Source of the DNA: CAZMXP01 sp964570285
GTDB taxonomy: Bacteria > Planctomycetota > PLA2
Length of the DNA: 17,468 bases
Reading direction: 5' to 3'
Assembly: GCA_964570285.1 (NCBI GenBank)
Contig: CAZMXP010000077.1
Location: 1 to 17,468, forward strand
Made by a program: the position numbers and the translations under genes. How positions within the stretch are numbered: position 1 is the first letter of the stretch; each line of letters starts with the position of its first letter. The notes under the pieces were generated by a model. The model was not told the origin of the DNA, did not search any database, and worked only from the letters and a program-made list of their open reading frames with translations. Shown here one piece after another: positions 5,334-11,420 of this stretch.

Positions 5334-6485
5334 ATGGCACACACACGGATTTTGCTCGGTGGTCTCGCGCTCGCCTTCGCCCTTGCAGGCTGCACGAAGA
5401 GCTTCGTCGCGCCGCCCGGGACCGAGAAGCGCACGGTCGTCGGCGCGCTCTTGAGCGCCGAGCATCGCATCATGGCGGACATCATGACCTACGGCTACCC
5501 CGACCAGGGGATGCTGCGCTACCGCGAGGGGTATGTGCTCTCCTACGACGGCGAGCGGAGGGTTCCGCGCTGGGTCGCCGAGCGGCTCGACGCCAAGCGC
5601 CTGGAAGGGCCGCACAGCGCCGAGGGCGTCCTCTATCGCGTCGACCCGAGCATCCCCGCCGCGCTCTCGTCGCGCAGCAGCGACTACGAGGGGAGCGGCT
5701 ACGTGCGCGGGCGCCTCGCCGCGGCGGCGAACCACCCCAACCACGCCGTGGCGCTGCAGCAGACCTTCTACATGTCCAACGCGGCGCCGCAGATCGGCGG
5801 CGGCTTCCGGCAGAATTTCTGGGTGCATCTCGAGAAGAGCGTGCGGGACTGGGCGCGGGAGAGCGATGCGCTCTATGTCGTGACAGGCACGATCTTCTCC
5901 GCCGAGGCGGAGGGCGGATCGGTCAGCTATCCCGTCATCGGCGCGAACCGCGTCGGGGTCCCGTCCCATTTCTACAAGGTCCTGCTGCGCGTCAAGGGCA
6001 AGAGCTACGACATGCGCGCCTTCCTCGTACCGCACCGCGAGTACGAGCCCGGCGTCTCGCCGCGCGAGTTCCTCGTCAGCGTCGACGATCTCGAAGCGCG
6101 GACCGGACTCGACTTCTGGAGGGAGCTGAGCGAACCGACCCAGGCGGGTCTCGAGAGCGCGAATCCGGGCTTCCTCTGGGGCGAGGCCGCGCCCCCGGCC
6201 GAGCCTGCGCCCGCTGAGGCCAAGCCGGTCGCGCCGGAGACGGCGGAGAGCCCCGCCTCGCCCGAGGAGGGGTGCAGCGGCGTCGCGCCCGCGGGTTGCG
6301 GTGGTGGGGAGGGGTGCGGGGAGGGGTGCGGGCAGGGGTGTGCGGAGGGGCGTGCGGAGGGGCGTGCGGAGGGATGTGCGGAGGGGTGCGGATGCGGTTG
6401 CGGTTGCGCCGAGGGGTGCGAGGGCGGATGCGGCGAGGGTTGCGGGACTGGATGCGAGGACGGCTGCGGTTGCGACGGGGAGTAG
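5334..6485 (+). CDS. Lipoprotein with degenerate DNA/RNA non-specific endonuclease (NUC1) fold and Cys-rich tail
   Basis: 383 residues. The ATG at 5334 follows GGAGGA by 5 nt and starts a lipoprotein signal (hydrophobic 6-19, LAGC with Cys20). Residues 60-270 follow the NucA/EndoG/Serratia nuclease family: SSDYEGSGYVRGRLAA (115-130), TFYMSNAAPQ (144-153), W163..LE167, YVVTGTIF (181-188), VPSHFYKVLL (209-218) and FLVSVDDLEARTGLDFW (246-262). The catalytic DRGH motif reads VRGR (124-127), so the general-base His is Arg127. The usual metal-binding Asn, seven positions before the conserved Leu-Glu, aligns with Arg159. Only the Glu (167) remains. Catalysis by the known mechanism is therefore unlikely; a binding or structural role is inferred. 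Residues 285-310 are Pro/Ala/Glu-rich. Residues 314-380 contain 16 cysteines among Gly and Glu, possibly for metal binding. It heads a coupled cluster; the next gene starts 2 nt after its stop. Confidence 0.88.
   Translation: MAHTRILLGGLALAFALAGCTKSFVAPPGTEKRTVVGALLSAEHRIMADIMTYGYPDQGMLRYREGYVLSYDGERRVPRWVAERLDAKRLEGPHSAEGVLYRVDPSIPAALSSRSSDYEGSGYVRGRLAAAANHPNHAVALQQTFYMSNAAPQIGGGFRQNFWVHLEKSVRDWARESDALYVVTGTIFSAEAEGGSVSYPVIGANRVGVPSHFYKVLLRVKGKSYDMRAFLVPHREYEPGVSPREFLVSVDDLEARTGLDFWRELSEPTQAGLESANPGFLWGEAAPPAEPAPAEAKPVAPETAESPASPEEGCSGVAPAGCGGGEGCGEGCGQGCAEGRAEGRAEGCAEGCGCGCGCAEGCEGGCGEGCGTGCEDGCGCDGE
6339..6386 (+). repeat. Four tandem 12-bp units coding (Cys/Arg)-Ala-Glu-Gly
   Basis: Four in-frame copies of TGT/CGT-GCG-GAG-GGG code residues 336-351 of the nuclease-fold lipoprotein. 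Two copies begin CGT (Arg) instead of TGT (Cys), a single transition each. The surrounding 6301-6480 is G-rich, with many GGGG runs. Confidence 0.75.
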
Positions 6486-6486
6486 C

Positions 6487-6828
6487 GTGATCCGGACTCC
6501 GGCCGAGGCGGCGCAGGCGCAACTCGACGCGTACAACGCGCGCGACATCGACCTTTTCGCGCAGATCTACTCGCCGGAGGTCGAGCTGGCGCGCCTGCCC
6601 TCCGGCGAGCGGTTCGTGCGATCGAGGGGTGAGCTGCGCGACCGCTACGGCGAGCTGTTCCGGAGTGCGCCGGACCTGCGCTGCCACCTGCTCACGCGCC
6701 TCGTGCACGGGGCGTTTGTCGTCGACCACGAGGAGGTGGAGGGGCTGCCCGGGAGGGGGAGGACCCGTGCGGTCGCGATCTACGAGGTCGTGGACGGCCT
6801 GATCCGAAGGGGGTGGTTCCTCGGATGA
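6487..6828 (+). CDS. NTF2-like / SnoaL-fold protein
   Basis: 113 residues. The GTG at 6487 lies 1 nt after the preceding stop, with GGGGAG at 6477-6482 as ribosome site. The pattern AQLDAYNARDIDLFAQIYSPEVEL (10-33), then the SRGELRDRYGELFRSAPDL region (47-64), HLLTRLVHGAFVVDHEEVEG (68-86) and TRAVAIYEVVDGLIRRGWF (93-111), is typical of the NTF2-like superfamily (SnoaL, ketosteroid isomerase). Those proteins are small cone-shaped barrels that act as isomerases, hydrolases or ligand-binding modules. No residues reveal the substrate. There is no signal peptide, so it is probably cytoplasmic. Its stop overlaps the pyrophosphatase start (ATGA). Confidence 0.8.
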   Translation: MIRTPAEAAQAQLDAYNARDIDLFAQIYSPEVELARLPSGERFVRSRGELRDRYGELFRSAPDLRCHLLTRLVHGAFVVDHEEVEGLPGRGRTRAVAIYEVVDGLIRRGWFLG

Positions 6829-7355
6829 ACCCGTGGCACGACATCGATCCGGGCCCGCGCCCGGAGGAGTCCTTCGTCGCCGTCGTGGAGATCCCGCGCG
6901 GCTCGCGCAACAAGTACGAACTGGACAAGCGGAGCGGCCTGCTGCGGCTGGACCGCGTTCTCTACAGCGCGGTCCACTACCCGGCCAACTACGGCTTCAT
7001 CCCTCGCACCTTCTGCGAGGACGACGACCCGCTCGACGTGCTCGTGCTCTGCCAGGAGTCGATCCTGCCTCTCTGCCTCGTCGAGGCGAAGCCGATCGGC
7101 GTGATCCGCATGAGCGACGACAAGGGAGCCGACGACAAGATCATCGCGGTCCCGGTGCACGACCCGGGCTTCTCCCACTACGGCGACCTCTCCGCGCTTC
7201 CGCCGCACACGATGCTGGAGCTGCGGCAGTTCCTGCTCGACTACAAGACGCTCGAGAGAAAACAGGTCAACGTCGAGGCGATGGAGGGGGTGGCCTGCGC
7301 GCGCCGGATCATCCTCGATGCGCTGGAGCTCTACCGGCGCACCGATCCGCGATGA
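6825..7355 (+). CDS. ppa: Inorganic pyrophosphatase, family I
   Basis: 176 residues, normal for the bacterial soluble enzyme, which hydrolyses pyrophosphate to two phosphates and pulls biosynthetic reactions forward. The ATG at 6825 overlaps the upstream stop (ATGA). Active-site elements are present: VEIPRGSRNKYELDK (21-35, with Glu22, Lys30, Glu32), Arg44, Tyr56 in ANYGFIP, the signature CEDDDPLDVLVL (64-75; Asp66, Asp68, Asp71), SDDKGADDKIIAVP (97-110), and DYKTLE with Tyr140/Lys141. All metal- and phosphate-binding positions seem intact. Its stop overlaps the next gene (ATGA). Finding it between an NTF2-like gene and a HEAT gene says little about special function. Confidence 0.96.
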   Translation: MNPWHDIDPGPRPEESFVAVVEIPRGSRNKYELDKRSGLLRLDRVLYSAVHYPANYGFIPRTFCEDDDPLDVLVLCQESILPLCLVEAKPIGVIRMSDDKGADDKIIAVPVHDPGFSHYGDLSALPPHTMLELRQFLLDYKTLERKQVNVEAMEGVACARRIILDALELYRRTDPR

Positions 7356-9109
7356 GGGGGCGCGGCTGGCTCCGCGCGCTCCTGCTCGCGTTCGCCGCCG
7401 CCGCCGCCGCCGGGGACGGGGAGGATGCGGATCTCGTCGCGCGCCTCGGGGATCCGGACGGCGCGCGCCGTCGCCTGGCGCAGGAGGAGATCCTCCGCCG
7501 GGGGAGCGCGGGCAACCCGCTGCTGCTGCAGGCGCTCGTCTCGCACGACATCGAGACGCGCCGCTTCGCGGCGCGCGCGGTCCCGCTCGCGCTCCGGCGG
7601 AGTTCGCGTCCCGAGCGCCTCGAACTGATCCGCCGCATCGCGGAGGCGGGCCCCGGGGCCGCCGGGATCCTGCCTGCACTCGACCGGATCGCCACGCAGG
7701 AGCCGGGGGAGATGCGATTTGCGGCGATGGCCGCGAGCATGCGTGTGGGCGAGCACCGGCGCTACCTGCGCGCGTGCGCCGAGGGGGCCGCGCGCCGGGA
7801 GGCGGGCGCCCTCCGGGAGCTGCGCACGCTGCGACCCGCGGACGCGGATCAGCTCGCGCGCGTGCTCCAGATTCGCCTCGAGGCGCACCAGAGCCCCGAG
7901 TTGGCGGCCCGCTGCCTCGACTACTTCGAGGCGCTGGCCGCCAGCGAGCCGCGCGCCGAGGCGCTGCTCGCGGCGGGCATCGCGGCTGCGGGCGCCGTGG
8001 AAGTCCCGGCCTGGGCCGACCTGCTCGCGATGGCGCCGCGGATCGGCACCGAGCTCTCCGCCGCGGTTGCGGACCGACTCGCCGGTGCCGCGCCCCGGGA
8101 GGAGATGCTCTGGACGTCGGCCCTGCTGCGCCACGGTTCCGCGACGTGCCCTCCGGCTCTGCTCGCCGTGCTGGAAGAGCGGCTCTCCGCCTCCCCGCGC
8201 CCCTCCCGTTTCCATTACGCGCTGCTGGTGGCGCGCGCCGGTGCGCCCGTCGACCCGGGGCGCGACCCGCTCCTCGCGCTGGTGCTGCCCGGGACGGCGC
8301 AGGCGCTCGACGCGTCGCTGGGCGCGCTGGCGCCCGGCGAGCGCGCCGCCCTGCTCCAAGCGGCCATGGAGACCCCCGCCCGCGAGATGGTCCCGCACAT
8401 CCGCTGGTTCCTCCAATGCGGGGAGATCGGGGAGCGCCAGCGCCTGCTCGATGCCCTCCCGGGCCTCGAGGCGCGCCACGAACTCTGGCCCGATCTCGAG
8501 GCGCTCGCCGACGGGCACGCACCCGTCAGGGAGAGCGTGCAGCGCGTCCTGCTCGCCGTCGCGTGGGATCCGGGACTGCTCGAGCCGGGCGCCCGGCGCA
8601 TCTTCGCCTCGGCGCTCGCCGATGCCCGCAGCGAGGTGCGGCAGGCGGCGCTCTTCCGCTGCGATGCGCTCGCGCGCATCCCGCCCGAGGTGGGGGAGGC
8701 GCTCGCGGGGCTGCTCTGGCACCCGGGGGCGCGGCCGACGCTCTACTACGCGCTGAACCGTTGCACCAGGCTGGAGCGCGAGGGCAGGGAGCTGACGCCG
8801 CTCCTGCTGCGGATCCTCGGCGAGGATCCGCCGCAGGAGGCGGGTTGGACAGGCGCCGACGTGCGCGAGTGGCGCCGCCTCGCGATCCGCGTGCTTGTCC
8901 AGGTCGAGTCGGCGACGCCGCGCAGCATGCCGACGCTCCTGCGGGAGCTGAAGAGCGCGGATCCCGTGGTGCGAGAGGTGGCGCTGGCGGGGCTCGCGGA
9001 GGCGGGGGTGCTCGACCCTAAGACGCGCGAAGCCCTCCATGCGCTGCTCACAGACCCCAAGGTCGAAATCCGCGAGGCGGCGGCGCGCCTTCTCGGGCGG
9101 GGGGAGTAG
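7352..9109 (+). CDS. Exported HEAT-repeat protein
   Basis: 585 residues. The ATG at 7352 overlaps the pyrophosphatase stop (ATGA). Residues 1-20 (MRGRGWLRALLLAFAAAAAA) form a Sec-type signal peptide with no lipobox Cys. The rest is almost wholly Ala/Leu/Arg-rich helical repeats. Clearest HEAT units are residues 60-90 (ALVSHDIETRRFAARAVPLA), about 400-480, and the C-terminal pair (RELKSADPVVREVALAGLAE and LLTDPKVEIREAAARLLGRG). HEAT solenoids bind proteins; no catalytic motif is seen. It probably acts in the periplasm. It ends convergent with the HEAT lipoprotein gene on the other strand, with a 122-nt gap in which I see no gene. Confidence 0.8.
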   Translation: MRGRGWLRALLLAFAAAAAAGDGEDADLVARLGDPDGARRRLAQEEILRRGSAGNPLLLQALVSHDIETRRFAARAVPLALRRSSRPERLELIRRIAEAGPGAAGILPALDRIATQEPGEMRFAAMAASMRVGEHRRYLRACAEGAARREAGALRELRTLRPADADQLARVLQIRLEAHQSPELAARCLDYFEALAASEPRAEALLAAGIAAAGAVEVPAWADLLAMAPRIGTELSAAVADRLAGAAPREEMLWTSALLRHGSATCPPALLAVLEERLSASPRPSRFHYALLVARAGAPVDPGRDPLLALVLPGTAQALDASLGALAPGERAALLQAAMETPAREMVPHIRWFLQCGEIGERQRLLDALPGLEARHELWPDLEALADGHAPVRESVQRVLLAVAWDPGLLEPGARRIFASALADARSEVRQAALFRCDALARIPPEVGEALAGLLWHPGARPTLYYALNRCTRLEREGRELTPLLLRILGEDPPQEAGWTGADVREWRRLAIRVLVQVESATPRSMPTLLRELKSADPVVREVALAGLAEAGVLDPKTREALHALLTDPKVEIREAAARLLGRGE

Positions 9110-9231
9110 GCGCAGCCGCAACCAGAGGACCGCCTTCTGCCGCCCGGGCCGCACCCGGCCATGGCGCGTCCAAGGATGCTGCTCACGAAGCGGCGTGCAG
9201 GCAGGTGGCTGCCGCGGGAAGACGCGCTGCG

Positions 9232-9993
9232 CTAATCTTCGCGGATGGAATCGAGGGCGGCCTCGGCGGAGGCGCGCACGGCGGCGTCGGGGTCCTTGAG
9301 CAACTCGTAGATCGCGGGCCGCGCGGTGCGGGCCTGCGGGCCCAGTTCCCCGAGGGCTCGTGCCGCCGCCGCCCGCACGGGGGCTTCGACGGCGCCGAGC
9401 CGGGCGGTCAGCAGCGCGATCGCGGGTTCCCCGAAGACGCGACAGGCGTTGACGGCGATGAAGCGGGCCGCATCCTCCCCCGACAACGCGCCGTCGATGA
9501 CGATCGGCAGCATGCGGACCCTGTCCCCGGTGACGCCGCAGTAGCCGATCGCCGCGGCGACGCGCACGCGCGCGTCCGGATCGGAGGTCGCCTCGAGAAG
9601 CGGCGTGACGGCAGCGGCGGCGCCGTCGCCGATGCGCCCGAGCGCGATCGCGCAGATCCCCCGGACCCCCGGTTCACCCGCGCGCAGCGCGTGGATCAGC
9701 GCCGGCACGGCGGGCAGCGCCTCTTCCCCGAGCGTGCCGAGCAACTCGGCCGCGACCAGCGGGGGCGCGCCCCTCGGCTCCCCGAGGAGCGCGATGAGGA
9801 TGTCGAGCGCCCCGGTCCGCATCCCGACGAGTTCCTCGACGGCGCCCGCGCACCGCTCGCGGTCGTTGATGCGCGCGCGCCACTCGGCCGGGTCGCCGCC
9901 GCTCCCGCCGCAGGAGGCCGCGACGGCGAGCAGCAGGCAGGTCCCGGCCGCGCGGCGTTCAGCGCCCCGTCGAGGTTTTCGGGACGAGCGCAT
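9232..9993 (-). CDS. HEAT-repeat lipoprotein
   Basis: 253 residues. The ATG at 9993 is chosen because it gives a positively charged n-region and a hydrophobic stretch ending at a lipobox-like site (LLLAVAAS, Cys28). This start lies 35 nt inside the upstream gene; no closer ATG, GTG or TTG exists in frame. A first ATG at 10038 would lengthen the n-region beyond what is usual. Residues 55-250 are regular HEAT/PBS-type repeats, for example PLVAAELLGTLGEEALPAVP, GVRGICAIALGRIGDGAAAA, ARVRVAAAIGYCGVTGD and PVRAAAARALGELGPQA. The repeat spacing is unusually even. It is probably attached to a periplasmic membrane face as a binding scaffold. It is co-transcribed with the coiled-coil membrane protein upstream. 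Confidence 0.78.
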   Translation of the reverse strand: MRSSRKPRRGAERRAAGTCLLLAVAASCGGSGGDPAEWRARINDRERCAGAVEELVGMRTGALDILIALLGEPRGAPPLVAAELLGTLGEEALPAVPALIHALRAGEPGVRGICAIALGRIGDGAAAAVTPLLEATSDPDARVRVAAAIGYCGVTGDRVRMLPIVIDGALSGEDAARFIAVNACRVFGEPAIALLTARLGAVEAPVRAAAARALGELGPQARTARPAIYELLKDPDAAVRASAEAALDSIRED

Positions 9994-10528
9994 CGAGGTC
10001 GCGCCGGAAGGTCCGGACGAGTTCGCGGTCGCCGGCATGGAGGGGGGGGGCGCCGGCGGCGTAGGCCGCCTTGAGCTGGTCGATATCCTTTTGCACGATC
10101 TCCCGCTGGCCCCCCTCGGATCGCGCCAGCAGCTCCTCCTTGCGCGCGAGTTCCTCCTCGTACCGGAGGTCGCGTTCCTCCTTGTTCTCCTCGAACCGGA
10201 TCACGTCGACGACGAACTCGACGCGCCGCCGCAGGTCCTCCCAGTCGTTCAGCGTGAGATGGTGCTGGACACAACTCGCCTCGACCTCGCTCTGGACCGA
10301 CTTCTGAGCCATCGGGTTCTGCACGTGCTGCTGGACCGCCTGGCCGATGATCCTGAGGAAGACCGGCATGAACTCGATGTAGCGCCGCACATCGCGTTCG
10401 CTGATCGTCTGGATGGCCGGGGCCCGGTTGCCTCCCGCGGAGTCCGACCCGGCCGTTCGAGTGAACCAGAGCACCGCGCCGACAACCGCGGAGACGCCGA
10501 GAGCGGAGATGAGCCAAACACGTCCCAC
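9959..10528 (-). CDS. Single-pass membrane protein with coiled-coil domain, function unknown
   Basis: 189 residues. The GTG at 10528 is chosen because it directly precedes a TM segment (residues 4-22, VWLISALGVSAVVGAVLWF) and lies 7 nt after TAGACT, a likely -10. AGGGG in that gap could also act as a weak ribosome site. In-frame sequence upstream is intergenic. Residues 45-110 are helical. Residues 112-155 are highly charged (EENKEERDLRYEEELARKEE), typical of coiled coil. The C-terminal 30 residues carry DRELVRTFRRDLDALVP. The N-in/C-out or signal-anchor topology would place the coiled coil in the periplasm. No family is recognised. The downstream HEAT lipoprotein overlaps it by 35 nt. Confidence 0.72.
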   Translation of the reverse strand: MGRVWLISALGVSAVVGAVLWFTRTAGSDSAGGNRAPAIQTISERDVRRYIEFMPVFLRIIGQAVQQHVQNPMAQKSVQSEVEASCVQHHLTLNDWEDLRRRVEFVVDVIRFEENKEERDLRYEEELARKEELLARSEGGQREIVQKDIDQLKAAYAAGAPPLHAGDRELVRTFRRDLDALVPKTSTGR

Positions 10529-10535
10529 GCCCCTG

Positions 10536-10541
10536 AGTCTA
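10536..10541 (-). promoter_or_regulatory. Candidate -10 element (TAGACT), start-proximal
   Basis: TAGACT on the minus strand is 7 nt before the GTG at 10528, as expected for a leaderless message. No -35 is evident. Confidence 0.3.
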
Positions 10542-10582
10542 ACTGCGAACGGCGGTCCGGCGAACGAAGTCCCTCGCCCGTA

Positions 10583-10616
10583 CCGGGCGCCGCGGCGCGG
10601 GGTGCCGCCGGCCCGG
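10583..10616 (-). terminator. GC-rich hairpin downstream of rplC
   Basis: CCGGGC (10583-10588) pairs with GCCCGG (10611-10616), and inside it GCGGC (10592-10596) pairs with GCCGC (10604-10608). That is 11 bp of stem with a small asymmetric internal loop. It lies about 17-50 nt past the rplC stop. There is no T tract, so a terminator role is inferred only. Confidence 0.4.
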
Positions 10617-10632
10617 GGGGCTGGACGGGCTG

Positions 10633-11346
10633 CTAGCCCCGCTTCAGCGCCTTGCGGACGACGACGTAGCCGCCGTTGGGGCCGGGGACAGCGCCCCGGA
10701 CCAGCAGGATGTTCTGGTCGGCGAGGATGCCCGCGAGAAGGAGGTTCTGCATCGTGGAGCGGGCATTGCCCATGTGTCCGGCCATGCGGTGGCCGCGCCG
10801 GGTGTGGCGCGGCTTGCGGGTGCCGATCGAGCCGCCGTGGCGCTTCCACTCGTGGGTGCCGTGCGAGCCGGGGAAGGTGCCAAAGCCGTGGCGCTTGACG
10901 ACCCCCGCGAACCCCCGCCCCTTCGACGTGCCGATCACGTCGACGAACTGCCCCTTCTCGAAGATCGAGGTCGTCACCTGCTGACCCGGCTCGAACGCGG
11001 ATGCCGCCTCGGCCGAGAGCCGGATCTCGCGCACGTGGTACTTGGGCGCGCTCTCCCCGACCTTGAAGAAGTGGCCCCGGAGGGGCTTGGTCGTGCGGCC
11101 GTGGAGCAGGTCGTAGCGCGCCTTGGCGCCCTGGGCCTTGCTGAGCAGGCTGTCGGGCACGTTGCGGGGCGGCTTGTCGCCGAAGGCGAGCTGGATCGCG
11201 TCGTAGCCGTCGTTCGCGGCGGTCTTCACCTGCGACACGAGGCAGGGTCCGGCCTCGATGGCGGTGACGGGGACGGCGTTCCCGGCGTCGTCGAAGATCT
11301 GGGTCATCCCGACCTTGCGGCCGAGGATCCCGATGTTGAGGTTCAT
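10633..11346 (-). CDS. rplC: 50S ribosomal protein L3
   Basis: 237 residues. L3 binds 23S rRNA early in 50S assembly and reaches toward the peptidyl-transferase centre. The ATG at 11346 follows GGAGGG (minus strand, 11361-11356) by 9 nt and opens with the classic GILGRKVGMTQIFDDAG. The family signature FVDVIGTSKGRGFAGVVKRH is at 134-152 and is followed by the HG-rich loop (GSHGTHEWKRHGGSIG). MAGHMGN (188-194) and LLVRGAVPGPNGG (214-226) complete the fold. In E. coli the Gln methylated by PrmB follows GSIG; here that position reads Thr in a basic stretch (GTRKPRHTRRGHR). The gene stands alone, with no rpsJ, rplD or rplW beside it, between gpmI (divergent) and an unrelated membrane protein. Whether a second copy exists elsewhere cannot be told. 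Confidence 0.96.
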   Translation of the reverse strand: MNLNIGILGRKVGMTQIFDDAGNAVPVTAIEAGPCLVSQVKTAANDGYDAIQLAFGDKPPRNVPDSLLSKAQGAKARYDLLHGRTTKPLRGHFFKVGESAPKYHVREIRLSAEAASAFEPGQQVTTSIFEKGQFVDVIGTSKGRGFAGVVKRHGFGTFPGSHGTHEWKRHGGSIGTRKPRHTRRGHRMAGHMGNARSTMQNLLLAGILADQNILLVRGAVPGPNGGYVVVRKALKRG

Positions 11347-11361
11347 GGCAGAGGTCCCTCC

Positions 11362-11377
11362 GCGGGGCAAGCCCCGC
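11362..11377 (-). promoter_or_regulatory. rplC: Perfect 7-bp hairpin in the rplC leader, abutting the ribosome site
   Basis: GCGGGGC and GCCCCGC are separated by 2 nt. In the rplC mRNA the 3' arm ends directly at the GGAGGG Shine-Dalgarno sequence. It might modulate translation, for example by L3 feedback, but no known leader class is recognised. Confidence 0.35.
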
Positions 11378-11381
11378 ATCC

Positions 11382-11411
11382 TTGGTACATGCGTCCCAAA
11401 CCGATTAACTT
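11382..11411 (+). promoter_or_regulatory. gpmI: Candidate gpmI promoter
   Basis: TTGGTA (11382-11387) and TAACTT (11406-11411) are 18 nt apart. Initiation would fall about 3 nt before the GTG at 11421, giving an almost leaderless message. TACCCT at 11411-11416 is an alternative -10. Confidence 0.35.
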
Positions 11412-11420
11412 ACCCTCTCC

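Noticed and set aside
3652..5454. Open plus-strand frame of about 600 codons across the HEAT gene and the 223-bp segment
   Set aside because: It is antisense to a clear HEAT/discoidin-like gene and has no recognisable domain or ribosome site.
6301..6480. Possible CRISPR-like or satellite array
   Set aside because: Units are 12 bp, in frame with the lipoprotein and without spacers; it is a coding repeat.
9110..9231. A possible 24-codon frame in the gap between convergent HEAT genes
   Set aside because: It has no ribosome site or recognisable product, and its stop overlaps the neighbouring gene's end by chance.
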